A stretch of 39,307 bases of DNA, from contig JAZNSV010000006.1 of the NCBI GenBank assembly GCA_045591485.1, forward strand, positions 1-39,307, written 5' to 3'. Below the pieces are notes generated by a model, which worked only from the letters and a program-made list of their open reading frames with translations, was not told the DNA's origin and made no database searches. A program made the position numbers and the translations under genes. Within the stretch, counting starts at the first letter, position 1; each line of letters starts with the position of its first letter. Below, piece after piece: positions 23,513 through 32,190 of the stretch. This DNA is from Colimorpha sp045591485 (lineage in GTDB: Bacteria; Bacteroidota; Bacteroidia; Bacteroidales; P3).

Positions 23513-23544
23513 GTTGCATCTTATATAAATATTTCCTATCTTTG
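23513..23544 (+). promoter_or_regulatory. Promoter of the lipoprotein/outer-membrane pair
   Basis: TATCTTTG at 23537-23544 is an exact -7 box. GTTGC at 23513-23517 serves as an imperfect -33 box, with about 19-20 bp between. A leader of roughly 60 nt precedes the ATG at 23614. Confidence 0.7.
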
Positions 23545-23613
23545 CATTTCAGACAATAGCCTGTAAAAGGCGTAACGATTTATGCACCAATGATAAACAC
23601 AAAAAATAATGCC

Positions 23614-24945
23614 ATGAAAAGACAAGTATTACCAATGTTGTTGTTCCTGTTGGGCGCCGTGGCTGCGACGTCGTGCGTCAGGGACGAGGACCTTGCGCTC
23701 CTGAAACAGCCTATACATGTGCAGGGCGAGGTCGACCCGCACCTCGGGGTACCCGTTGCCGAAGGCCAGATGACTCTGAGCGATGTGTTGACCATGCTCA
23801 GCAGTAGCTATACAGGCTTGGTCAATCCCGACTCGAATACCATCACCATCCATTATGAATCTTCGCTGCGCGACTCGATAATGGCTGGAAGCCTCATTTC
23901 CATGCCCGGTATGACTAAAGGCACACTGGTCTCGGTTGATACCAACATCGGCTACAGCGTCAACATAAACCTCTTCGACGAGGTGTCGATGCAGAATATT
24001 GTCGACGGCAACATAGACATCAACCATCTCTATGTCAAACTGCATGTCGGTCTGCTTGCAAAATGCGGCACCAATGTGTCGGACGGCATGAAAGACGCAA
24101 TCAACAACTCGGTGTCTGCTGTATTCGACAACCTTGTTGTCAGATATGAAGACCACAATGGTGTATTGCACACCGAGACCAATGTTAATATGACTCCGTC
24201 GATTGTGATGTTCGACTCGATAGTGGACAACTATAAGGAATTCACTGTTGTGGCCGACCTTGCCAACATTGTCAACTCTATGCCCCGCCGCATCGATGCA
24301 TCCATACGGTTCCGCTTCGATGTAGACGAAAGCATCTTCAACATAAGCGATATCAATTACTTCAACGAGATCATGGACAGCATCAAGCTGACGAAACTAA
24401 TCTATGACGCCGACCTTAATGTGGAATTCCCGTTCGACATACATATTGGCAATCTCCCCTACTCGTTCACTCTCGACCTCGGCGAAAACGGCTTGGCAAA
24501 CCTTGATTTCGACTCGCTGACGGCTGCCCTTGGCGAAGACCTTGAATTCGGATTGAAAGAGTCGGAACTTAATCTGCGTTTCGTCAACGGGATACCTATG
24601 AACATCAAGATTGCCACATGGATGCTCGACGAAAACAACCTGCCCGTCGGTGCACCGCTGATTGCCGACACAACCATTGCTGCATCAGGCACCATAGACG
24701 TCGGCGACAACACCCGTGAGGCAGACCCCGCCAATCCTACCGCCACAACCGTCACCATGAAGCTCGACAGAGATCTTCTCGACCGCATGAAACGCACTCG
24801 CCACCTGCGCTTCGACATGACCCTGTATACTGGAGACGGCCACGTCAAAATCAGAAAGACCGACTACCTGAAGGTCAAGGCATTTGTAAAGCTTCACCCA
24901 TCACTGGGTATTGACATACCCGTTGTCGATGATGGATTGCTCTAA
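23614..24945 (+). CDS. Large exported lipoprotein, unknown function
   Basis: This is 443 aa from the ATG at 23614. An ATG 8 codons upstream exists, but MKRQVLPMLLFLLGAVAATSC is a compact lipoprotein signal with Cys21 as the likely acylated residue. The mature protein looks mainly beta-stranded. It has repeated segments of alternating hydrophobic residues (VNINLFDEVSMQNIVDGNID, MPRRIDASIRFRFDVDES, NVEFPFDIHIGNLPYSFTLD). A segment HLGVPVAEGQMTLSDVL follows the N-terminus. No known catalytic motif is visible. It is followed after 24 bp by the DUF5723-like outer-membrane protein, so the two may form a surface or outer-membrane complex. I do not recognise the family with certainty. Confidence 0.8.
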   Translation: MKRQVLPMLLFLLGAVAATSCVRDEDLALLKQPIHVQGEVDPHLGVPVAEGQMTLSDVLTMLSSSYTGLVNPDSNTITIHYESSLRDSIMAGSLISMPGMTKGTLVSVDTNIGYSVNINLFDEVSMQNIVDGNIDINHLYVKLHVGLLAKCGTNVSDGMKDAINNSVSAVFDNLVVRYEDHNGVLHTETNVNMTPSIVMFDSIVDNYKEFTVVADLANIVNSMPRRIDASIRFRFDVDESIFNISDINYFNEIMDSIKLTKLIYDADLNVEFPFDIHIGNLPYSFTLDLGENGLANLDFDSLTAALGEDLEFGLKESELNLRFVNGIPMNIKIATWMLDENNLPVGAPLIADTTIAASGTIDVGDNTREADPANPTATTVTMKLDRDLLDRMKRTRHLRFDMTLYTGDGHVKIRKTDYLKVKAFVKLHPSLGIDIPVVDDGLL

Positions 24946-24954
24946 ACGTAAACT

Positions 24955-24961
24955 AAGGAGG
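24955..24961 (+). promoter_or_regulatory. Strong Shine-Dalgarno site before the outer-membrane gene
   Basis: AAGGAGG lies 8 nt before the ATG at 24970, an ideal Shine-Dalgarno arrangement. Most genes in this window lack one, as expected for Bacteroidota, so this exception fixes the start and suggests high or independent translation of this gene. Confidence 0.75.
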
Positions 24962-24969
24962 AACACACG

Positions 24970-26418
24970 ATGAAAAAACATATCATACTTTTCGCCGCCG
25001 TCCTGGTCTGCATAGGAACAGTCCGGGCCCAGTACAATGAGACCAACAACCTCTTCTACCATGCTTTCCGCACACCCGAAAGCAACCTGCTCAACCCGGC
25101 ATTCCATCCCAACAAAACCAGCTTCTATCTTTTGTTGCCCGACTTTGGGGTACGTTTCGGAAGCCCCATTGCCGCCAACGATTTCATCCACAACCAGGGC
25201 GACACGATGACCGTGGTGGACATCAACGACATGCTCGGTGCGCTCAACAATGACAATCGTTTCCGCATCGGCGTCGAAGCCAACATATTGGGCTTCGGCA
25301 TCAAAATCCATAATACGTTTTTCAACTTCAACACACGCCTGGTCGGCAACCTGAGTGTGGGTCTTCCGATTGCCACAATCAACGCCCTGCTGCAGGGCAA
25401 TGTGGACGAGAACGGCAACACCATCAAAGAGGTGACGTTCCTTGACGGCAGCTTGTTCAATGCAACGGCATATTCGGAGCTCAGCATCGGTGGCGGCCAC
25501 TATTTCGAACCTCTCGGTCTTACGGTCGGCGCCCATGCCAAACTGCTCTACGGTTTGATCAACGCACAGACCGACAACACACGCGCTGTGCTTATAACAG
25601 ACGACAACTATGAGAAACTGAAAGTGGACATGTACTACCAATTGTCGCTGTCGTCTGCCGCCCCACTCGATGCTGAGGGTATGCACATGCTGGTTTTCAA
25701 AGACATGTTCCGTCTCGGCACCGCCAATACAGGCATTGCTTTCGACCTCGGAGCCAAGTACGACCTTGGCCCATTCAGTTTTTCTCTGGCCGTCAACGAC
25801 CTGTCTGCCGGTATTCATTGGAAACACAATGTGCTGACCTATACTCCTGAAGGAGGCCATGTCACAGCCGAATTCGACGGTTACGATGCGGGGTCGCTCA
25901 TCAACGGGGGCCAGGTGAACAGCGACTCTATATCCGCCTATTGGCAGGAAGTGATCGACAACCTCACCCCTGCAGCCGACTCTGTGAGCGACTATTGGTA
26001 CAATATACCAACAAAGATCAACCTCGGTGCCAGCTATAATTTTGCAAAAATGTTCCGCGCCGGCATTCTCTTCCATGGCCAGTTCGACCGAGGATTGTTA
26101 AGCAAGAGGAATAAGTACGAGCTTGATTTCTCGGATGATGTGGCCAATACATTCCGATTCAACACCACAGTCTCTGTCGGGGTGAACCTCTTCAACTGGG
26201 CTGAACTCACCCTTGGTTCGTCCATCGTCTACGACGGGCAAAAGGTGCAACCTTTCAATCCGGGAATGAATCTTGTGTTTACACCCGCCACCGCTGTCCA
26301 GATGTACTTTGCAGCAGACTATGTCAGCTCCATCTACCTCATTGAAGCAAAAGCCTTCAATGTCCGGTTCGGTATGAATGTGCTTATCGGCGGAGGCAGC
26401 AAAATATCGCAGAACTAA
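24970..26418 (+). CDS. DUF5723-like outer-membrane beta-barrel protein
   Basis: This 482-aa protein has a signal peptide (MKKHIILFAAVLVCIGTVRAQ). The N-terminal pattern AFRTPESNLLNPAFHPNKT is followed by about 400 residues of alternating amphipathic strands and short turns (FRIGVEANILGFGIKIHN, GGHYFEPLGLTVGAHAKLLY, TTVSVGVNLFNWAELTLGSS). This pattern and the NPAF motif match DUF5723, a Bacteroidota outer-membrane family of unknown function that resembles PorP/FadL-type barrels. It follows the lipoprotein gene at 23614 and precedes der by 38 bp. Its function is not known; a barrel that carries or anchors the partner lipoprotein is a reasonable guess. Confidence 0.82.
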   Translation: MKKHIILFAAVLVCIGTVRAQYNETNNLFYHAFRTPESNLLNPAFHPNKTSFYLLLPDFGVRFGSPIAANDFIHNQGDTMTVVDINDMLGALNNDNRFRIGVEANILGFGIKIHNTFFNFNTRLVGNLSVGLPIATINALLQGNVDENGNTIKEVTFLDGSLFNATAYSELSIGGGHYFEPLGLTVGAHAKLLYGLINAQTDNTRAVLITDDNYEKLKVDMYYQLSLSSAAPLDAEGMHMLVFKDMFRLGTANTGIAFDLGAKYDLGPFSFSLAVNDLSAGIHWKHNVLTYTPEGGHVTAEFDGYDAGSLINGGQVNSDSISAYWQEVIDNLTPAADSVSDYWYNIPTKINLGASYNFAKMFRAGILFHGQFDRGLLSKRNKYELDFSDDVANTFRFNTTVSVGVNLFNWAELTLGSSIVYDGQKVQPFNPGMNLVFTPATAVQMYFAADYVSSIYLIEAKAFNVRFGMNVLIGGGSKISQN

Positions 26419-26456
26419 ACGTAATCATCGATAACTATTTATATTGTTTTGACTCA

Positions 26457-27761
26457 ATGAACATTATAGCCATTGTCGGCCGCCCCAATGTGGGCAAGTC
26501 AACACTCTTCAACCGACTTACAGAGAGTCGCGACGCCATTGTAGACAGCGTCAGCGGCGTCACACGAGACCGCCAATACGGCCACGCCGACTGGAATGGC
26601 AAACGCTTTTCTATTATCGACACGGGTGGCTATGTCATGGGGGGGGACGATGAATTCGAGGTCGAAATCCGCAAGCAGGTAGCTCTTGCCATTGAGGAAG
26701 CCGACGAGATACTCTTTGTTGTCGACGCCCGCGAAGGCCTCACCCCGATGGACGAAGATGTGGCCGACATGCTGCGTAGGTCGCCCAAGCCGGTGTTCCT
26801 TGCGGCCAACAAGGTCGACAACAGCGCCCAGATGGACGGTCTCGCCGAGTTCTATGCTCTTGGATTGGGAGATCCCTACCCCATTGCCGGCATCACCGGC
26901 AGCGGCACGGGCGATCTGCTCGACGCACTTGTCAAAGACTTCGACGAAGGCTCTGAAGACCCCACTGACGGTTTGCCCCGCATCGCGGTTGTGGGCCGAC
27001 CCAATGTTGGCAAGTCTTCTTTCATCAACATGATTACCGGCGAGCATCGTTCGGTGGTGACCCCCATTGCCGGCACCACCCGCGACTCTATCTACACCCA
27101 TTACAATCTGTTTGGATTCGACTTCAACTTTGTGGACACTGCCGGATTGCGACGCAAGTCGAAGGTGAGCGAAGACCTTGAATTCTACTCTGTCATGCGG
27201 TCGGTACGAGCTATCGAAGCATCCGATGTCTGTATCCTGATGCTCGACGCCAGCCAGGGACTGGAGCAACAGGATCTCAATATCTTCTCGCTTATCCAGA
27301 GGAACAACAAAGGTGTTGTCGTCGTCGTCAACAAATGGGACCTGGTAGAAAAAGAGACCAACACGCATCGCGACTTCGAAGAGCTTATCAAGAGTCGCAT
27401 AGCCCCGTTCGACGATGTGCCTATCATATTTACTTCTGTTATCAACAAGCAGCGAATTTTCAAAGTGCTCGAAGCCGCACGCCAGGTCTATGAGGCTCGC
27501 AGCCGCCACATCGGCACATCCGAACTAAACGACCGCCTGCTGCCCATAGTCAAAGAGCAGAATCCGCCACCATCGGTCAAAGGCAAATGGGTTAAGATTA
27601 AATATATCACGCAGCTGCCCACACCCTATCCGCAGTTTGTCTTCTTCTGCAACCTGCCGCAATATGTGCGCGACCCGTATCGCCGTTTTGTCGAGAACCG
27701 CATGCGTGAGATGTGGGATTTCCATGGCGTGCCAATGACCATTTATTTCCGTGCGAAATAA
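26457..27761 (+). CDS. der: Double-domain ribosome-assembly GTPase Der
   Basis: Der (EngA) is an essential GTPase for assembly of the 50S subunit. The 434-aa length is typical. Two consecutive G domains are visible: the first with GRPNVGKSTLFN near residue 8, DTGG near 55 and NKVD near 119; the second with GRPNVGKSSFIN near 179, DTAGLRRKSKV near 227 and NKWD near 294. The C-terminal KH-like domain carries the family signature (PPSVKGKWVKIKYITQ, PQFVFFCNLP, YRRFVENRMRE). A run of six Gs encodes the MGGDDEF part of the first domain. No partner gene is adjacent. Confidence 0.96.
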   Translation: MNIIAIVGRPNVGKSTLFNRLTESRDAIVDSVSGVTRDRQYGHADWNGKRFSIIDTGGYVMGGDDEFEVEIRKQVALAIEEADEILFVVDAREGLTPMDEDVADMLRRSPKPVFLAANKVDNSAQMDGLAEFYALGLGDPYPIAGITGSGTGDLLDALVKDFDEGSEDPTDGLPRIAVVGRPNVGKSSFINMITGEHRSVVTPIAGTTRDSIYTHYNLFGFDFNFVDTAGLRRKSKVSEDLEFYSVMRSVRAIEASDVCILMLDASQGLEQQDLNIFSLIQRNNKGVVVVVNKWDLVEKETNTHRDFEELIKSRIAPFDDVPIIFTSVINKQRIFKVLEAARQVYEARSRHIGTSELNDRLLPIVKEQNPPPSVKGKWVKIKYITQLPTPYPQFVFFCNLPQYVRDPYRRFVENRMREMWDFHGVPMTIYFRAK

Positions 27762-27762
27762 A

Positions 27763-27770
27763 TATGTTTG
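27763..27770 (+). promoter_or_regulatory. Possible trxA promoter -7 box
   Basis: TATGTTTG fits TAnnTTTG and starts directly after the der stop, 67 bp before trxA. An ATTTATTT stretch about 20 bp upstream, within der, could serve as a poor -33 box. The call is weak. Confidence 0.4.
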
Positions 27771-27836
27771 GCATATTTTTTGCTGTGTTGTTTTTTGGAT
27801 AATGAAAAAACATAAATTTAATAAAAGGATAACATC

Positions 27837-28145
27837 ATGAAAGTAACCGAACAGAACTTCGAAGAGATCATCGCCACCGGCAAGCCTGTGATGGTCGATT
27901 TTGGTGCCACCTGGTGTGGCCCCTGCAAGGCCCTCGCACCCCGTGTCGAGGAAATTGAAAAAGAATATGAAGGCCGCGCTGTAATCGGCACCGCCGACGT
28001 CGATGAGTGCAGCGACCTCGCTGCCCGTTTCCGCATCCGCAACGTGCCTACCGTCATCTTCTTTAAAGGAGGTGAGGCTGTCGACAAATGCGTCGGCCTC
28101 GTGGCAAAAGAAACTCTTGCCGAGAAACTGAACGCCATCCTTTGA
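27837..28145 (+). CDS. trxA: Thioredoxin
   Basis: This small cytoplasmic disulfide reductase is 102 aa, full length for a thioredoxin. The active site is ATWCGPCKALAP with redox cysteines 27 and 30, and the cis-proline loop is in RNVPTVIFF near residue 68. There is no signal peptide, so it acts in the cytoplasm. The stop shares one base with the start of the DUF58 gene (TGATG), which points to translational coupling. Confidence 0.94.
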   Translation: MKVTEQNFEEIIATGKPVMVDFGATWCGPCKALAPRVEEIEKEYEGRAVIGTADVDECSDLAARFRIRNVPTVIFFKGGEAVDKCVGLVAKETLAEKLNAIL

Positions 28146-29071
28146 TGGACCAGAACCAGATTTCGCGCTACAAGACCCTCGACTTCTTTGCCCGGCAAGT
28201 GGTCGAGGGTTTTATCACAGGCCGCCATCGCAGCCCGCTGCATGGCTTTTCTGTCGAATTCTCCGACTATCGCCAATACAACACCGGCGAAAGTACACGC
28301 AATATCGACTGGCATCTCTATGGCCGCACCGACCGTCTGTATGTAAAACAATTCGAAGAAGAGACCAACTTGCGTTGCCAACTGCTGATAGACCATAGTT
28401 CATCTATGTTTTTCCCGCTTGAATGCCATGGCAACGTTGAGCATCCCAACAAACTTACTTTTGCGGCCTATGCTTCGGCTGTGCTTGTTGAGTTGTTGCA
28501 CCGTCAGCGTGATGCATTTGGGTTGAGTCTTTTGTCCAATGGCATTGACCTTCATACACCATGTCGTTCAAACTCGGTTCACCAGCGCTATATCTTCGGA
28601 AAACTCGATGAACTGCTGCAACCGGTAAACGCAGAAAAGCGACCTATGCGTACAACTGCGTTGGCCGATGCTTTGCACCTGACAGCCGAACAGCTCCACC
28701 GGCGCTCGCTGGTGGTTATATTCACCGACGCACTCATTGCCACTGAAGCCGTTGAACCTCTATTCGACGCTCTGCGCCACATGCGCCACAATAAACACGA
28801 AGTCATATTGTTTCACACCTACGATATGGCCCATGAGGTTGATCTTGACTACGACGCACGTCCACATCGCTTCATCGACCTCGAGAGCGGACGTGAGCTG
28901 CGTCTGCAACCTGCCGAAGTGGTAGACGCCTACCGTGCTGAAATGCGAACACTCTTCGCCGAACTGCGACGACGCGCTATGCAGTACAACATCGAATACT
29001 TACCGGTCGATGTTGCACAAGGTTTTCATCAGGTCATTCTGCCATTTTTATTAAAGCGCAGCAAAATATAA
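28145..29071 (+). CDS. DUF58-domain protein (VWA-like)
   Basis: This is 308 aa from the ATG at 28145, which overlaps the trxA stop by one base; codons upstream in the open frame are trxA read out of frame. The DUF58 signature is clear: GRHRSPLHGFSVEFSDYRQY, STRNIDWHLYGRTDRLYVKQ, and a degenerate MIDAS-type start DHSSSM near residue 93. The rest has a von Willebrand A-like fold (RSLVVIFTDALIATE). DUF58 proteins usually sit beside a MoxR-type AAA ATPase and other VWA proteins. None is here, so this copy is separated from its normal partners and coupled to thioredoxin instead. No membrane segments are seen. The function is not established. Confidence 0.88.
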   Translation: MDQNQISRYKTLDFFARQVVEGFITGRHRSPLHGFSVEFSDYRQYNTGESTRNIDWHLYGRTDRLYVKQFEEETNLRCQLLIDHSSSMFFPLECHGNVEHPNKLTFAAYASAVLVELLHRQRDAFGLSLLSNGIDLHTPCRSNSVHQRYIFGKLDELLQPVNAEKRPMRTTALADALHLTAEQLHRRSLVVIFTDALIATEAVEPLFDALRHMRHNKHEVILFHTYDMAHEVDLDYDARPHRFIDLESGRELRLQPAEVVDAYRAEMRTLFAELRRRAMQYNIEYLPVDVAQGFHQVILPFLLKRSKI

Positions 29072-29101
29072 GTTGGCGTTATATTGATTTATCTTTAATC
29101 T

Positions 29102-29135
29102 GGCAAAACAGCACTTCGGCTAAAAAAATTTTGCC
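29102..29135. other. Imperfect hairpin overlapping the next -33 box
   Basis: GGCAAAA (29102-29108) pairs with TTTTGCC (29129-29135). Inside, AGC and GCT enclose an ACTTCG loop, and an A-rich bulge lies on the right side. It could act as a weak terminator after the DUF58 gene. Its right arm is also the -33 box of the following promoter. Confidence 0.45.
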
Positions 29136-29160
29136 ATAATGAATATTTTGCATATCTTTG
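29129..29160 (+). promoter_or_regulatory. Promoter of the DUF349-gldB-ltaS-like operon
   Basis: TTTTG at 29129-29133 and TATCTTTG at 29153-29160 are 19 bp apart, a model Bacteroidota promoter. A leader of about 80 nt precedes the ATG at 29247. Five genes with overlaps or short gaps follow to 35353. Confidence 0.82.
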
Positions 29161-29246
29161 CACCTTGTACTGAATAAGGTACATGAGTTTTTTTTATCCG
29201 TAAAACTTTGTAAAAGAAGTAATTCTAAACAAAAACCAATCACACC

Positions 29247-31211
29247 ATGGAGGAAACCAATCCCATGCAGCAGCCCATCGAAGGCAACCACGAAACGGAC
29301 CCAAAGGCCGAAGAAACAATCGTGAACGCCATTCCCACAGCCGAGCCGTCGGCCGAAGAAACCAATGAGAACGCCACCAACGTGTCGGTCGAGACCACCG
29401 AAGCCTCCCCTGAGGCACAGCAAAACAATGAGTCTGACGCAGCCAGCGCCGAACATGAACCCGAGGTGGACTACAGTACCTTCAGCCGCGAGGAACTCGT
29501 CGGTGCATTGGAGGCTCTGATGAACGAGGAAGTGCATAAGATTCGTTCGCGCGTGGGGGCCATACGCAACCACTTCAACGACCTCAACCGTGAGGTGCAG
29601 CGCCAAGCCTATGAGGCTTTCTTGGCCAGCGGTGGCAACAAGGATGATTACCAGGACAAGCCTGACAGCGTGGCTGAGGCATTCCATCACCTCTACAATC
29701 AATATCGTACGCGTCGTCAGCAGTATATAGACAATATTGAAGCACAGAAAAAGAAGAACCTCGAGGCCAAACAGGCCCTTATCGAGGAGCTCCGCACATT
29801 GGTCAACAGCGAAGAAGAGCAGGTGCGCACTGCCCTCGACAAATTCAACGACATCCAGGAACGCTGGAAGGGCATCGGTGATGTGCCGCGCGACCAGATG
29901 AACGACCTTTGGCAGAATTATCATTTCCAGATTGAGCAGTTCTTCAACAAACTTAAGATAAACCGTGAACTCCGTGCCCTCGACCAGAAACGCAATCTTG
30001 AACAGAAGATTCAACTTTGCGAACAGGCAGAGGAGCTTATTATGGAGACTTCGACCACCAAGGCTTTCAAATCGTTGCAGGATTTGCGTGCACAATGGAA
30101 AGAGATAGGTCCTGTGCCCGCCGAGCAGAACGAAGAGATTTGGCAGCGTTTCCAGGCTGCGGCAGCCCAGATAGACGAGCGTCGCAAGGAATTCTACGAG
30201 CAACGCAAGGAAGAACTGGACAACAACCTTATGGCCAAACAAGCGTTGGTCGACAAAGCTGTTGAGTTGAGCGAGAAACGTCCGGAAAGTGTTAAAGAAT
30301 GGAATGACCTGACCGCCGCCCTCGACGATTTGCTGAAGGTGTGGAAGACCATCGGTCCGGTGCCGCGCGAAGTCAATGAAGAAATATGGAGCAAGTTCAA
30401 AGGCCTCATCGACAAACACTACAATGAGAAGAAAGAGTATTTCGGGACCATACGCGAAGAGCAGAACTCGAACTACCAGAAGAAAGTGGAACTGTGTCTG
30501 AAGGCCGAGGCCATAGCCAAGCGCGAGGACTGGAAGAAAGCCACGGAAGAGCTATTGCAGCTGCAGCAGGAATGGAAGCAGATCGGTGCCACGAGCCGCA
30601 AGGTGAGCGAGAAGGTGTGGCAGCGTTTCCGCGGCGCCTGCGACGAGTTTTTTGCCAAAAAGAGCGAATTCTTCAAGGAGCGTCGTTCGTCTGAGCACGA
30701 GAATCTGGCTGCCAAAGAGGCCATCATAGCCGAGCTGAAGGCTCACCAATTCGGTGACAACCGCGACGAAAACCTGGCCGCCATCAAAGACTTCCAGCGC
30801 CGTTGGGCTGAGGTGGGATTTGTGCCTATGGCCGACAAGGAACGCCTGCAGAAGGAATTCCGTGGCGAGATTGACCACATCTTCGAGCAACTGAAAATCA
30901 GTGCCCGCGAAGCAGAGGAGACAGCCTTCCGTGAGCGTATACGCAACGCTGGCGGCGACGCTCGCAAGTTTGTCAACAACGAGCGTCAGGAGCTGCAGGA
31001 GAAAATCGAAAAACTGCGCAGCGACCTCAGTCTTTGGGAAAACAACCTGGGCTTCCTGGCATCGAGCAAGCAGGCCGACCTGCTGAAACAGGAATTCGAA
31101 AAGAAGATGCAGGGCGCCCGCCAGCAGATTGCGCTTATGCAAGCCAAGCTGCGCATATTGAACGAGGCCGAGAAGGCTGAGAAAGAAGGTGAGACGAAAG
31201 AAGATAAATGA
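29247..31211 (+). CDS. DUF349 repeat protein
   Basis: This 654-aa, highly charged, almost entirely helical protein has no signal peptide. An acidic, low-complexity N-terminus of about 75 residues (rich in Glu, Ala, Thr, Asn) is followed by helices and five DUF349 repeats. The repeat signature W(K/A)xIGxVP appears near residues 207, 282, 365, 442 and 519 (WKGIGDVP, WKEIGPVP, WKTIGPVP, WKQIGATS, WAEVGFVP), 75-83 residues apart. The C-terminus is coiled coil and ends in a Lys/Glu tail. DUF349 proteins are common in Bacteroidota and actinobacteria, but no molecular function is settled. The stop overlaps the gldB-like start by 4 nt. Confidence 0.9.
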   Translation: MEETNPMQQPIEGNHETDPKAEETIVNAIPTAEPSAEETNENATNVSVETTEASPEAQQNNESDAASAEHEPEVDYSTFSREELVGALEALMNEEVHKIRSRVGAIRNHFNDLNREVQRQAYEAFLASGGNKDDYQDKPDSVAEAFHHLYNQYRTRRQQYIDNIEAQKKKNLEAKQALIEELRTLVNSEEEQVRTALDKFNDIQERWKGIGDVPRDQMNDLWQNYHFQIEQFFNKLKINRELRALDQKRNLEQKIQLCEQAEELIMETSTTKAFKSLQDLRAQWKEIGPVPAEQNEEIWQRFQAAAAQIDERRKEFYEQRKEELDNNLMAKQALVDKAVELSEKRPESVKEWNDLTAALDDLLKVWKTIGPVPREVNEEIWSKFKGLIDKHYNEKKEYFGTIREEQNSNYQKKVELCLKAEAIAKREDWKKATEELLQLQQEWKQIGATSRKVSEKVWQRFRGACDEFFAKKSEFFKERRSSEHENLAAKEAIIAELKAHQFGDNRDENLAAIKDFQRRWAEVGFVPMADKERLQKEFRGEIDHIFEQLKISAREAEETAFRERIRNAGGDARKFVNNERQELQEKIEKLRSDLSLWENNLGFLASSKQADLLKQEFEKKMQGARQQIALMQAKLRILNEAEKAEKEGETKEDK

Positions 31212-32173
31212 TGAACATTAAACGCAGGGTCAAAGGTGCTGCATTGGCACTTTTGACCCTCTTTTTTTCTGCTTGTGCCGACAAGGTGGCCGATGTCAAA
31301 TTCAGCCGACTCGAACATCTCTTGTTCGAGACTTCGGCTGATAACCTTTCTGAAGCGATAAGGGCAAAAGGCTCCGAATTCGACACTCCCCTACTTAATC
31401 TTAATCCCGACGATCAGCAGTACATGCTGATGCTGGCCGATTTTGTGTCCGACCCGATGGTCCGCCGCATATATGAGGCTACCGACAGCATGTATGGCGA
31501 CCTGCGCGATGTGGAATTGCAGCTGGGCAAAGCTATGGCCAAAGCCGCCAATGTGTGCCCCGAATTGCGCTACGACCGTTTCTATACACTCGTAACTGCC
31601 GATTTGGACGACTATCAAAACCGAGTGTTCTGCAACGAGAATGAACTGGCGCTCAGTATCGACCACTACGCCGTTGAATGTTTTCCCGGTGCTGTGCCGG
31701 CCTATATCGAGCGGCTGAGCAAAAAAGAATACATCGCACCAGACTGCATGGCTGCAATGGCAAGGGCCCATATTGCCATGCCTGAAGGCGAGATGACGTT
31801 GCTCGACTATGCCATAGCCGAGGGCAAGACCCTCTACTTCCTTGAAGAAACCATGCCAGACATAGACGACACACTGCGCTTGCGCTACACAGGCGAACAG
31901 CTCGAATGGATGACGGAAAACACCGCCAATGTTTGGGGATGGCTGCTTCAGCAGAAGCTGCTCTACAGCAAGGACCTGACGCAGTTTCATAACCTTATCG
32001 ACGAAGCCCCGAAGACCAACGCTTTCGGCGAGGGGTCGGCTCCGCGCGCTCCGTTCTACATCGGGAGGCAGATTGTGCGCCAATACATGAAGAAAAGCGG
32101 CGCCTCGATGCAGGAACTCTTCGACGAAACCGACAGCCAGAAGATACTCACTACTGCGGCATGGAGGCCGTGA
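31208..32173 (+). CDS. gldB: GldB-like lipoprotein
   Basis: This 321-aa protein has a lipoprotein signal (KGAALALLTLFFSAC, Cys23). Its pattern matches GldB, a lipoprotein first defined by gliding mutants of flavobacteria. An N-terminal segment FSRLEHLLFETSADNL is followed by a central region with FPGAVPAYIERLSKKEY and LDYAIAEGKTLYFLEETMPD. The C-terminus includes APFYIGRQIVRQYMKKSG, as in the family's IG(W)QIVRSYM motif. GldB-like proteins also occur in non-gliding Bacteroidota, so motility should not be assumed. ATG overlaps the DUF349 stop (ATGA); a second ATG follows directly. The LtaS-like gene starts 17 bp downstream. Confidence 0.8.
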   Translation: MMNIKRRVKGAALALLTLFFSACADKVADVKFSRLEHLLFETSADNLSEAIRAKGSEFDTPLLNLNPDDQQYMLMLADFVSDPMVRRIYEATDSMYGDLRDVELQLGKAMAKAANVCPELRYDRFYTLVTADLDDYQNRVFCNENELALSIDHYAVECFPGAVPAYIERLSKKEYIAPDCMAAMARAHIAMPEGEMTLLDYAIAEGKTLYFLEETMPDIDDTLRLRYTGEQLEWMTENTANVWGWLLQQKLLYSKDLTQFHNLIDEAPKTNAFGEGSAPRAPFYIGRQIVRQYMKKSGASMQELFDETDSQKILTTAAWRP

Positions 32174-32190
32174 ACTAATTAATACTGACG

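Noticed and set aside
28088..28144. Upstream extension of the DUF58 gene
   Set aside because: These codons are trxA read in another frame. The TGATG overlap start at 28145 gives the proper N-terminus.
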